From Aurantiacibacter atlanticus (GTDB taxonomy: Bacteria; Pseudomonadota; Alphaproteobacteria; Sphingomonadales; Sphingomonadaceae), in assembly GCF_001077815.2 (NCBI RefSeq), contig NZ_CP011310.1, positions 1,302,001 through 1,366,000 on the forward strand: DNA of 64,000 bases, read 5' to 3'. Both the position numbers and the translations under genes were made by a program. How positions within the stretch are numbered: position 1 is the stretch's first letter; each line of letters opens with the position of its first letter. Under the pieces are notes generated by a model. It saw only the letters and a list, made by a program, of their open reading frames with translations. It was not told the origin of the DNA and did not search any database. Shown here one piece after another: positions 17,372-25,705 of the stretch.

Positions 17372-18121
17372 TTAACGCGGAGCAGGTGTGTCGACGGGCG
17401 TCGGGCGGATCGGCACTGTCGCGATTACGGAAAATTCGATGCGGCGATTGGCAGGATCGGTGGCTTCCAGCCCTTCGACCGGCATGCGCGAGCCGACGCC
17501 CTGGGCGCGCAGTCCATCTTCGGGGATGCCGCGCCTTACCAGCGCGGTGCGCACGGCAGCGGCCCGTTCTGCAGATAAGGCAAGGTTACCCGGTTCCGGA
17601 CCCGAACGGTCGGTATGGCCGGTGATCTGGATGATTGCGCCAAGACAAGGCCGCAGCGCGGTGGCGACTTCATCAATAAGACCGCGGCTGGCTTCGTCTA
17701 TACGGGCTGAGCTTTCCTCAAAGCGGATCGTGTGCGCGCGCAACAGGGCCTGCACATCTTCCTGACAATGGAGCGGGCGGAACGCTGCTTCCTGCCCCTC
17801 CGCCAGAATGTCACCGTCGGACCAGCGGATACCCCCGACCCCCGGCATGTCCGCAACGGCATGGGCAATTTTCGCTCTTGTGCTTTCATCAAGCGGTTCA
17901 CCGCCGGTCAGCAGTGGATGCCGGCTTGCAAGACCGCGCGGAGAGATAAAGTGCGCCTGCACATGCCCACCGCCGCCAGCCGTAGCGATCACGGCAGGCG
18001 CGTCTTGCGCCAGCCTGTTTGCAAAGGCAGACGCATCGGCATCACCGACGATACGGGCAAGCAGGAAGATTGCGAAAGCGCCAATGACAATGGCGACAAG
18101 CGGGCGTCCCAGAAAGTGCAT
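17372..18121 (-). CDS. OmpA C-terminal domain protein, membrane anchored
   Basis: A 249-residue protein with an uncleaved-looking N-terminal helix (about 7-24) and a BON-like or unassigned middle region. The C-terminal OmpA/MotB peptidoglycan-binding domain (about 135-240) contains QITGHTDRSGPE, ALSAERAAAVRTAL and NRRIEFSV. It probably ties the inner membrane to peptidoglycan. It is co-directional with the small membrane protein and the helix-hairpin-helix gene downstream (45-base gap), suggesting one envelope-related transcript. Confidence 0.82.
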   Translation of the reverse strand: MHFLGRPLVAIVIGAFAIFLLARIVGDADASAFANRLAQDAPAVIATAGGGGHVQAHFISPRGLASRHPLLTGGEPLDESTRAKIAHAVADMPGVGGIRWSDGDILAEGQEAAFRPLHCQEDVQALLRAHTIRFEESSARIDEASRGLIDEVATALRPCLGAIIQITGHTDRSGPEPGNLALSAERAAAVRTALVRRGIPEDGLRAQGVGSRMPVEGLEATDPANRRIEFSVIATVPIRPTPVDTPAPR

Positions 18122-18191
18122 GCGCGGCCCCTAGCGCGACAGGCTACCTTGCGTCGAGTGTTTCTGCATTGGCGCTGTCTGCTAACTTCAA

Positions 18192-19739
18192 TCAGCCCGC
18201 TTGCTCTAATGGCTCATCCAATTTTTTCTTGCGGAACAAGACCCTGTCTTCAGCGCCGAAGCCGCGTGTCCAGATGATCCAGCCATAGACGGCAAGAATC
18301 GCGGGAACGCCCAATGCAAGTTCGGCCCATTCGGGCAACAGGATGATTAATTGACCCACCAACACTGCCGCTGCTGACGCCCAGACCAGCGCCCATCGCC
18401 AATTGTTGATTGAATGGCCAAGGATGCGGCTGAGCATGGAAGCCTTCACCAGCGAGGCAAAGCCTAATGCCAGCATCAAGGAACCCGCGGCAGCCGAAGC
18501 ACGGTAGTAATCGGCGCGCTGGGTATCGGCGAAATCGATCGTATCGATCGCCATCATGGCTGCAATGGTCAATACGGCCTGAAAAGCAATTGTCCCGACC
18601 GACACCCACAGATTGCGCACCCGCGCAACATACACGAGGGCAGCTTCGGAGACGACCGCGGTAGCCGCCACGACTTCGGCGGCGAGCAGAAAGGCAAGTG
18701 CTGCCGTGCCAGGCACGAATTCACCATCATCGCCAAACAGCCCCATCAGCGCTTCGCCCGGAATACCCAGCGCGAGCGCTATGCCAGCCTGTGCGGCGAC
18801 GATCCAGAAACCCACCTGGCAGACCTGTTTGGCAATCGCGGCATAATCTTTTTCCTTGAGCCGGGCGGTAATCACCGGACCCAGTATAGGTTCGAAACTG
18901 GTCTTGAGCTTTTGCGGCAGGCTGGCGACCTGCTGCGCCATATAATAGATGCCGACCGCGACGGGACCTGCGAACCAGCCGAGGATCAGCAAATCCACGC
19001 GTCGCGTGCCCCATTCGATAGCGTCGGTGACTGCCAGCGGCATGGCACGCACCACCATATGGGCTATCCGTTCAGGACGCGGCGTCCAGCCACGTGGCAA
19101 TCCATAGCTTTTGAAGAAGGGCACCAGCGCGGTCGCCAATCCGGCATAGATCGATGCGAGATAGGCCATCGCAAGGCCAGCATCGCCGATTGCGGGCACA
19201 AACCAGAACGCACCGGCAAGGATAGAGATTGTCCATGGCTCTACCACGGCGCGCGCGCGCACGGTGGTGGCAATGTCATATTTATAGGCCTGTGCAGCCA
19301 GCGCGATCTCGGTCAGGGCATAGCCGGGTATCGCAAACACGATCCAGCGATCGAGATCGCTGCTCATGCCATTGGGAAACAGAGGCGCGGGGAAGATGAA
19401 GAACAGCGCTGCGGCCAAGCCTGCAAAAATCAATGCCACCAGCATGGAATCAGCGATGAGCGAGGTGGAGGTCGTCTTGCCTTCAGACAATCGCTGGGCC
19501 AGCCCGCGCTTTTCACCGATCGAACAGACGAGTGCGGTCAGTTCTACGCCAAGCAGGGCATAGGCATAGATACCGACCGCTTCTGCTCCATAAAGCTGGC
19601 CGGCGATGAATAGAAATGGCAGCCGCGCGAGCAGGCGCAGCAGAAAGCCGAACACATTGGTGCGCCCGCCTTTGGCCAGCGCTGCAATATCTTCGCCGGA
19701 TTCGCCATTGGGCGCGGCAGTCTTGGCAGGGTCACTCAA
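18192..19739 (-). CDS. Polysaccharide flippase (oligosaccharide/MATE-like, Wzx type)
   Basis: Multi-pass membrane protein of 515 residues with roughly a dozen or more hydrophobic helices, resembling polysaccharide biosynthesis flippases of the MOP superfamily. A short hydrophilic N-terminus precedes the first helices. No glycosyltransferase or polymerase gene is adjacent, so the cargo (O-antigen, exopolysaccharide or another lipid-linked sugar) cannot be told. The start overlaps the gpsA stop by 4 bases, making it the distal gene of tsaD-gpsA-flippase. Confidence 0.83.
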   Translation of the reverse strand: MSDPAKTAAPNGESGEDIAALAKGGRTNVFGFLLRLLARLPFLFIAGQLYGAEAVGIYAYALLGVELTALVCSIGEKRGLAQRLSEGKTTSTSLIADSMLVALIFAGLAAALFFIFPAPLFPNGMSSDLDRWIVFAIPGYALTEIALAAQAYKYDIATTVRARAVVEPWTISILAGAFWFVPAIGDAGLAMAYLASIYAGLATALVPFFKSYGLPRGWTPRPERIAHMVVRAMPLAVTDAIEWGTRRVDLLILGWFAGPVAVGIYYMAQQVASLPQKLKTSFEPILGPVITARLKEKDYAAIAKQVCQVGFWIVAAQAGIALALGIPGEALMGLFGDDGEFVPGTAALAFLLAAEVVAATAVVSEAALVYVARVRNLWVSVGTIAFQAVLTIAAMMAIDTIDFADTQRADYYRASAAAGSLMLALGFASLVKASMLSRILGHSINNWRWALVWASAAAVLVGQLIILLPEWAELALGVPAILAVYGWIIWTRGFGAEDRVLFRKKKLDEPLEQAG

Positions 19740-20731
19740 TGCGCGTGGCCTTCTGCCTTGAGCGGGCGCGAAAGCAATTCTGCGACCACGTCGCGCGCAC
19801 TGCGCCCTTCGAGCAGATGATTGACCGCTTCGGTGATAGGCATCTGCACACCCTGCTTGCGCGCCAGATCACGCAGCACCGGCGCAGTATGCGCGCCCTC
19901 TGCCACGGTGCGCTTGTCGGCCAGCGCTTCCTTTGCACTCATGCCTTCGCCCAGCGCCTTGCCGAGCGAGAAATTGCGGCTGGAAGTGGAAGAACAGGTG
20001 AGCACCAAATCGCCAAGCCCGCACAGGCCGTTGAGCGTTTCGGGCTGCCCGCCCAATGCCACGCCAAAGCGCAACATTTCGGCAAACCCGCGGGTGATAA
20101 GAGCGTTGCGTGCGTTCTGGCCAAGTTCCAGCCCTTCGACCACTCCGCAAGCGATGGCGAGCACATTCTTGACCGCGCCGCCCACCTCTGCACCGACCAC
20201 GTCGATAGAGTAATAAGGACGAAAATTCTGCCGGGCGATGGCGGGGGCCAGCCGCTCCCACTGCGTCTCGCCGCCACCGCAAGCCAGCGTTACAGCGCAG
20301 GGCAGGCCGGCGGCAACTTCATGCGCAAATGTGGGGCCAGAAAGGACAGCGATATCGCTTTGCGGCGCGCAATCATGCGCAACATCATGCATCATGCGCC
20401 CACTGCTCGCCTCGATACCTTTTGAACAAAGCACCAGATCGCGCGGGAAATGCTCCAAATTCTTCAACACGCGGCCAAGATACTGCGCAGGCGTGACAAG
20501 CAGCAGAATATCGCAGCTGCGCATGTCGGCAAGCTCTCCCGTCGCCTCAATAGAGGAGGCCAGCGTTGCAGATGGCAGATACAGGTGATTGCGATGCGTT
20601 GAATTAACGGCGTCGGCAAGGCCATCTTCGAGCGCCCACAGTTTTACGCTGCGCCCGTCACTCGCCAAAGCCTGTGCCAGCGCTGTGCCCCAGGCACCCG
20701 CGCCCACCACGCCAATAGAAGCCTGAGTCAT
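19736..20731 (-). CDS. gpsA: Glycerol-3-phosphate dehydrogenase [NAD(P)+]
   Basis: Reduces dihydroxyacetone phosphate to sn-glycerol 3-phosphate for phospholipid synthesis. The chosen 331-residue form starts [19 protein letters not shown], a Rossmann nucleotide site. A longer open frame adds 40 arginine-rich residues that read as part of tsaD in another frame. Further motifs are [19 protein letters not shown], the catalytic lysine in [12 protein letters not shown], and GLGDLVLTC. Start and tsaD stop overlap by 4 bases. Confidence 0.95.
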   Translation of the reverse strand: MTQASIGVVGAGAWGTALAQALASDGRSVKLWALEDGLADAVNSTHRNHLYLPSATLASSIEATGELADMRSCDILLLVTPAQYLGRVLKNLEHFPRDLVLCSKGIEASSGRMMHDVAHDCAPQSDIAVLSGPTFAHEVAAGLPCAVTLACGGGETQWERLAPAIARQNFRPYYSIDVVGAEVGGAVKNVLAIACGVVEGLELGQNARNALITRGFAEMLRFGVALGGQPETLNGLCGLGDLVLTCSSTSSRNFSLGKALGEGMSAKEALADKRTVAEGAHTAPVLRDLARKQGVQMPITEAVNHLLEGRSARDVVAELLSRPLKAEGHAH

Positions 20732-21765
20732 GCCTTTACTCCTGCACCGGGTGCGGGTTGCGCATCTGGGTCGAGCGGCCAGCGCGGGCGCGCCTTCAGA
20801 TCGAGCGGATCGGCGGGGAAACCCGCTGCCAGACGCTCCGCGCCTGCCCATGCGATCATTGCCGCATTATCGGTGCATAGCGGCAAGGGCGGGGCAGTGA
20901 AGCGCAGCGCAAAATCACTCGCCAGCCCTCCAAGTCCCCCACGTATCATTTGATTGGCCGCCACGCCGCCCGCTACTGCCAGCGCAGTGACCGGGTCCAT
21001 CGCATCAAGCGCACGGCGCATTCGGTCTAGAATGCAATCGAGCGCGGCCTGCTGGAAGCTGGCAGCAATATCGGCGTCGGAATATGTCTTGGCCTGATGG
21101 GCGCGAAGAACGGCACTTTTCAATCCGGCGAAGCTGAAATGCGGCTCTTCCCGGCCAAGCAGCGGGCGCGGCAGCGGCACAGCGCGCGGATCGCCCTCCA
21201 TCGCCAGTTTTTCCAACGCGGGGCCTCCGGGATAGCCAAGACCAAGAATCTTTGCGCTCTTGTCAAATGCTTCGCCCAACGCATCGTCAATGGTGGTGGC
21301 TATACGCTGGTATTCGCCAACGCCTTCCACGCGCAGGATCTGACAATGTCCTCCGCTTACCAGCAATAGCGCATAGGGAAATGCGAGTTCGGGATCAGCC
21401 AGTCGTGGCGACAGGGCGTGTCCTTCAAGATGGTTGATCGCGAGCAGCGGCTTGTCTGATGCCATCGCCAACGCCTTGGCAGTAACAAGGCCCACGATCA
21501 CGCCGCCGATCAGCCCCGGTCCGGCGGTGGCGGCAATGGCGTCGCAATCGGACAGACTGACATTTGCTTCTGCCAGCACAGTTTCGATCAGTGGAGCAAG
21601 TCGCTCTGCATGCGCGCGTGCGGCAATTTCAGGCACAACGCCGCCATAGGGTGCATGCTCCGCCTCTTGACTGGCGATGGCTTGCGCAAGAATTGTCCGC
21701 TCGCCCGTTACCAGCGCGGCGGCGGTTTCGTCGCAGGAACTTTCTATACCGAGCACCAGTGTCAT
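20728..21765 (-). CDS. tsaD: tRNA N6-adenosine threonylcarbamoyltransferase
   Basis: Transfers the threonylcarbamoyl group to A37 of ANN-reading tRNAs, working with TsaB, TsaC and TsaE. The 345 residues start [17 protein letters not shown], the ASKHA phosphate loop. His112 and His116 of NHLEGHAL are the metal ligands, and [10 protein letters not shown] and [16 protein letters not shown] are conserved. It is divergent from hemC with a gap of 60 bases, and co-transcribed with gpsA. Confidence 0.96.
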   Translation of the reverse strand: MTLVLGIESSCDETAAALVTGERTILAQAIASQEAEHAPYGGVVPEIAARAHAERLAPLIETVLAEANVSLSDCDAIAATAGPGLIGGVIVGLVTAKALAMASDKPLLAINHLEGHALSPRLADPELAFPYALLLVSGGHCQILRVEGVGEYQRIATTIDDALGEAFDKSAKILGLGYPGGPALEKLAMEGDPRAVPLPRPLLGREEPHFSFAGLKSAVLRAHQAKTYSDADIAASFQQAALDCILDRMRRALDAMDPVTALAVAGGVAANQMIRGGLGGLASDFALRFTAPPLPLCTDNAAMIAWAGAERLAAGFPADPLDLKARPRWPLDPDAQPAPGAGVKA

Positions 21766-21825
21766 GCCGCTTTCCCTTAGCCGACCTGCAAGCTAGAGCA
21801 AGCAAACCCTATGCTTGATGAAACC

Positions 21826-22752
21826 ATGACACAGCCCGAACTTCGTCTTGGAACGCGCCGTTCGCCGCTGGCGATGGTGCAGGCTGAGGAGGCGCGCCAG
21901 CGCCTTTGCGAGGCGCATGGCTGGCCCCAAAGCGCTGTGGAATTGGTGCCCGTGGTGGCCAGCGGGGACAAGATTCAGGACCGCCCACTGGCCGAAATCG
22001 GCGGCAAGGCATTGTGGACAAAGGAATTGGACGTGTGGCTTGCTGAAGGGCGGATCGATGCATCGGTTCATTCGCTCAAAGACGTGGAGACAGTGAGGCC
22101 GGAAAGTCTGGTGCTTGCCGCCATACTGCCGCGCGCGGATAAGCGTGACAGGTTGATAGGCGCGCCTTCTATCGCTGACTTGCCGCAGGGCGCAGTGGTG
22201 GGGACCAGCGCGCCGCGCCGCGCCGCGCAATTGCTCAACCACCGGCCCGATTGCAGCGTCGTGATGTTCCGCGGCAATGTAGCGTCGCGGCTTGGCAAGC
22301 TGGAAGCCGGGGAGGTTGATGCAACTTTTCTTGCTGCAGCGGGGCTTGCTCGTCTTGGGGAGGATGATGTGGGGCATCCGCTCAATGCCGAAGACTGGCT
22401 GCCTGCGCCATCACAAGGGGCTATCGCGCTGGAATGCCGCACAGATGATGAACGCACACGCGCATTGCTTGCCCCCCTCGATCACATGCCCAGCCGGGCC
22501 GAGGTGTCGGCAGAGCGTGCGCTGTTACTGGCGCTGAACGGCACCTGCCACTCTCCCATCGCTACGCTATGCAGCTATGCCGACAGCAAACTTCATTTGC
22601 GCGCAGCGATTTTGAGCGAGGACGGCGCCGATAGGGTGGACGGCGAAGCGCGATTTGCGGCGGAAGACGATGCAGCGCCTGCGCGCCTTGCAGCACAATT
22701 GCTGGAACGTGCATCGCCCGCGATCTGCGCAGTGTTTGATCCTGCACCATGA
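21826..22752 (+). CDS. hemC: Hydroxymethylbilane synthase (porphobilinogen deaminase)
   Basis: Polymerises four porphobilinogens to hydroxymethylbilane in haem synthesis. Motifs are LRLGTRRSPLAM at the N-terminus, HSLKDVE and GTSAPRRAAQL. ALNGTCHSPIA contains the cysteine that carries the dipyrromethane cofactor (Cys241 from this start). An in-frame ATG at 21811 would add five residues; I prefer 21826 because it fits family N-termini. The stop overlaps the hemD start by 4 bases. Confidence 0.95.
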   Translation: MTQPELRLGTRRSPLAMVQAEEARQRLCEAHGWPQSAVELVPVVASGDKIQDRPLAEIGGKALWTKELDVWLAEGRIDASVHSLKDVETVRPESLVLAAILPRADKRDRLIGAPSIADLPQGAVVGTSAPRRAAQLLNHRPDCSVVMFRGNVASRLGKLEAGEVDATFLAAAGLARLGEDDVGHPLNAEDWLPAPSQGAIALECRTDDERTRALLAPLDHMPSRAEVSAERALLLALNGTCHSPIATLCSYADSKLHLRAAILSEDGADRVDGEARFAAEDDAAPARLAAQLLERASPAICAVFDPAP

Positions 22753-23420
22753 TTTTCGCGATCCGGCCCGAACCCGGCCTTCAATCAACCTTGCAGTTGG
22801 CGCGTGACATGAACATGGCGATTATCGGCATGCCCTTGTTCGACGTTGTGCCCATTGCCTGGGACGCGCCCGATCCGGCGCAATTCAATGCACTTCTGCT
22901 GGGAAGCGCGAATGCGCTGCGCCACGGCGGAGCCACGCTGGAAGCCTTCAATATCCTGCCGGTCTATGCCGTGGGCGAAGCAACAGCACAATACGCACAA
23001 GAAGCAGGGTTCACCGTTGCACAAACGGGTGCAGGCGGATTGCAAAGCCTGCTGGATGGGGCCGTTGACGGCACACACTTCTTGCGTCTTGCCGGTGCGG
23101 AAAATGTCTCGCTGAACGTGCCAAAGGGCATCACCGCGACGACGCGCATTGTCTATGAATTGCGCGCATTGCCGATCACCGGTAGCGATGAAGTCAGCCT
23201 GCGCGCTGCCGATCCGCTCGTTCTATTGCATTCTGCCGCTGCGGCACGGCATTTCGCTTCCGAATGTGATCGTCGCGGGCTGGATAAAAGCCGCATTTCC
23301 CTTGCCTGCATCGGTCCGCGTGTGGTGAAGGCAGCGGGTGATGGCTGGGCAGCGTGCAGGGCCGCTCCACAGCCCGATGATATCGGCGTGTTGGCCTTGG
23401 CTCGCGACATGTGTCATTAA
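22749..23420 (+). CDS. hemD: Uroporphyrinogen-III synthase
   Basis: Closes and inverts ring D of hydroxymethylbilane to form uroporphyrinogen III. The family is poorly conserved. The assignment rests on the overlap with hemC, the 223-residue length and the two-domain HemD pattern (LLLGSANALRHGG, YAVGEATAQYAQEAGF, and ACIGPRVVKAAGDGW near the end). The following mitofilin-like gene completes the usual alphaproteobacterial hemC-hemD-mic60 order. Confidence 0.9.
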   Translation: MIFAIRPEPGLQSTLQLARDMNMAIIGMPLFDVVPIAWDAPDPAQFNALLLGSANALRHGGATLEAFNILPVYAVGEATAQYAQEAGFTVAQTGAGGLQSLLDGAVDGTHFLRLAGAENVSLNVPKGITATTRIVYELRALPITGSDEVSLRAADPLVLLHSAAAARHFASECDRRGLDKSRISLACIGPRVVKAAGDGWAACRAAPQPDDIGVLALARDMCH

Positions 23421-23481
23421 TGTAAAAAGTTGATTTACCGGCGGGGAAAGACCCGGAAACGTCGGTATGTAGAAGGATGGT

Positions 23482-24429
23482 ATGGACCAAGGTTACAACT
23501 TCGAGGCAGCAAGCGCAAAACAGCGCAAGCCATCTTTGCGGCCGGTCCTATTTGCGGTTGGTGCCTCTTTCCTGCTTGGCGTTGCCGTGATGTGGCTGCT
23601 TGGCAGTGAGACTGGCTTATCCGATCTCGTCAATATTCGCTCCGAAAGTGAGCAGGTGGATGAAGATGTGAACGGCGCAGCCCTGCTGGAAGGTGACGTC
23701 ATCGAACCAGAACCCACGCCCAGCGAAACGTCTGCCGTTGCTGCCAATGATGCGCGCGAAGCAGTTGAGCAGGTTGAACGTGTTGTGGAACAGCAAGGGG
23801 GCCTCGACAGCCGTGTTGCTGCGATGGAACAGCGACTTACAAGACTTGACCTGCAATTGCAGGCTGCTGCCGGGAATGCAGCGCGCGCCGAAGCGCTGCT
23901 GATCGTCAATGCCAGCCGCCGAGCTATCGAGCGCGGTGCACCGCTTGGCTATCTGGCTGATCAATTGCGTCTGCGGTTTGGCGAAAATCGGCCAAATGCT
24001 GTGCAAACAGTGATCGATGCTGCGCAGGATCCGGTGACGCTCGATCAATTGCTGGCGCAGCTTGAAGGCCTTGCCTCCCAACTTGATGATGCACCCGACG
24101 GGGAAGGCGTGTTCACCCGTCTGGGCCGTGAATTATCCGAACTGTTTATCGTGCGCCGCGAGGATACGGCATCGCCCGTTGCCCAGCTGCGAATGGAACG
24201 TGCTCGCATGTTCCTGCAAAGCGGGCGCATAGATGCGGCTGTCTCCGAAGTGCGTAATTTGCCCAATGCCATTGTTGCAGAAGACTGGATTGCGGATGCG
24301 GAACGTTTCGCCGCCGCGCGCCGCGCGTTGGAAACGCTGGAATCCGCTGCCGTTCTCGATCCGCGTGAATTGCGTGACAGTGACGGGCAGGCGGTTGAAC
24401 AGGGCAGCCCGGCGGGCAATAGTCGCTAG
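23482..24429 (+). CDS. Mitofilin/Mic60-like inner-membrane protein
   Basis: A 315-residue protein with a short cytoplasmic N-terminus and one transmembrane helix (about 22-42). An acidic Pro/Glu-rich linker and a coiled coil (about 90-130, EAVEQVERVVEQQGG and AAMEQRLTRLDLQLQ) lead to a helical C-terminal region ending in an ALETLE-type stretch. Its place after hemCD matches the alphaproteobacterial Mic60 homologue, linked to membrane curvature and cristae-like structures. Sequence similarity within this family is weak, so this is largely a synteny call. Confidence 0.65.
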   Translation: MDQGYNFEAASAKQRKPSLRPVLFAVGASFLLGVAVMWLLGSETGLSDLVNIRSESEQVDEDVNGAALLEGDVIEPEPTPSETSAVAANDAREAVEQVERVVEQQGGLDSRVAAMEQRLTRLDLQLQAAAGNAARAEALLIVNASRRAIERGAPLGYLADQLRLRFGENRPNAVQTVIDAAQDPVTLDQLLAQLEGLASQLDDAPDGEGVFTRLGRELSELFIVRREDTASPVAQLRMERARMFLQSGRIDAAVSEVRNLPNAIVAEDWIADAERFAAARRALETLESAAVLDPRELRDSDGQAVEQGSPAGNSR

Positions 24430-24450
24430 TAATCATCATTATCCACGAAT

Positions 24451-24468
24451 GCTGAAGTTAACTTCAGC
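24451..24468. terminator. Perfect palindrome between convergent genes, likely terminator
   Basis: GCTGAAGTTAACTTCAGC can fold as a 7-bp stem with loop TTAA and is followed by CTTT on the plus strand. It covers the last codons of the convergent ubiH-like gene and lies 22 bases past the mitofilin-like stop. It resembles the palindrome at 30728. Confidence 0.55.
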
Positions 24469-25678
24469 CTTTCAGTAATTCGGGTAATTGCCCGCTCATC
24501 CCGCGCGCCTCATCCATGAACCAGCGCTTGAGGATTGGCGCACGCTGAATGCCCGCCATGCCCACCCGCCGTATGACGCTGGAAAGCTTGCCGGGCACGC
24601 CGAACAGCCGCGTCAGACTGTCCGTGGCGCCCATGACCATGAGCGAATCGAGCGCGCGCCATTTCTCATACCGGGCCAGCATCTGCGCATCGCCGCGATC
24701 AAGACCCAGCCGCTGTCCTTCGGTCAGAACCTCAACCAGCGCACCGACATCGCGCAAGCCAAGGTTCAATCCCTGACCGGCAATCGGATGCATGCCATGC
24801 GCGGCATCGCCGATCAGTGCCAGCCGGTGTTTGACAAGCTTTGCCGTATGCTGGAAGCCAAGCGGATAGGACGACCGATGTCCCGCCAGCGCCAATGCGC
24901 CAAAAATGCCCTCCATCCGCTTTTCAATCTCGTACAGGAAGGCGCGGTCCGACAGGGCAAGAAAGCCGGCAGCATCCTTTTCCGCCACGGTCCACACCAA
25001 CGCCGAACGATGGCGACCTTCACCATCATCAAGCAAGGGCAACAGGGCGAAGGGGCCGTCGGGATAGAAAATCTCCCACGCCACACCTTCATGCGGTCTT
25101 TCGTGGCAAAGCCCGATGATGATGGCGCGGTGACGGTAATCCCAATGCGCCATGGTGAAGCCCGCTTCTTCGCGCGTGGGTGATCCGCGGCCTTCCGCAC
25201 CGACCATCAGCTTTGCTTCAAGAACCGTGTCATCCGCCAGGGTGACGGAAACGCCGTGCTCACCGCGATGGCGCTCCATCACATTGGTGCTGCCATGCCA
25301 TGCAATGAGGGGCTGATCCTTTGCAGCTTCGAACAGGGCAAGGCGCAAGGTCCGATTGGGGAACATGCGGCCCAAGGTGCCTTCATGCGGTTCCGGCTGG
25401 AAATCGATACGGCCCGGCTTCATCCCGTCGGTGACAGCGATGTTTTCAATGCGGCAGCCATGCGGTTCCAGCGCGTCTGCCAGACCGATATTCCTGAACA
25501 GGTTCCAGCTTGCCGTGGATATGGCCGAAGCGCGCCCGTCAAACCCTTCCGCGGTCAGTTCGGATGGATCGGCACGATCCACCACATGGCTGGAAATGCC
25601 CTTTTTTGCCGCGGCAAGGGCCAGCGTCATGCCGACGAGGCCGCCGCCCAGGATCAGGAGTTCTCGCTTGTCCGTCAT
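24464..25678 (-). CDS. UbiH/UbiF/COQ6-family FAD monooxygenase
   Basis: Flavin hydroxylase of the ubiquinone-biosynthesis type, 404 residues from the chosen ATG at 25678. The open frame runs 94 codons further upstream into dsbD, which I reject. The N-terminus has the dinucleotide motif LILGGGLVGMTLALAAA. The FAD-ribityl site is at ALIGDAAHGMHPIAGQGLN, followed by LRDVGALVEVL. Which ring position it hydroxylates cannot be decided from sequence. It is divergent from the DsbD-like gene with only 27 bases between starts. Confidence 0.88.
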   Translation of the reverse strand: MTDKRELLILGGGLVGMTLALAAAKKGISSHVVDRADPSELTAEGFDGRASAISTASWNLFRNIGLADALEPHGCRIENIAVTDGMKPGRIDFQPEPHEGTLGRMFPNRTLRLALFEAAKDQPLIAWHGSTNVMERHRGEHGVSVTLADDTVLEAKLMVGAEGRGSPTREEAGFTMAHWDYRHRAIIIGLCHERPHEGVAWEIFYPDGPFALLPLLDDGEGRHRSALVWTVAEKDAAGFLALSDRAFLYEIEKRMEGIFGALALAGHRSSYPLGFQHTAKLVKHRLALIGDAAHGMHPIAGQGLNLGLRDVGALVEVLTEGQRLGLDRGDAQMLARYEKWRALDSLMVMGATDSLTRLFGVPGKLSSVIRRVGMAGIQRAPILKRWFMDEARGMSGQLPELLKG

Positions 25679-25705
25679 CACATGCGGTCCTAAGGCTCCC
25701 GCTCT

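Noticed and set aside
19616..20425. 269-codon plus-strand open frame over the flippase and gpsA
   Set aside because: Composition is His/Arg/Ala-rich shadow of gpsA read backwards; no motifs.
20732..20851. 40-codon upstream extension of gpsA
   Set aside because: Arg/Ala-rich residues overlapping the end of tsaD; the Rossmann motif begins correctly at the ATG at 20731.
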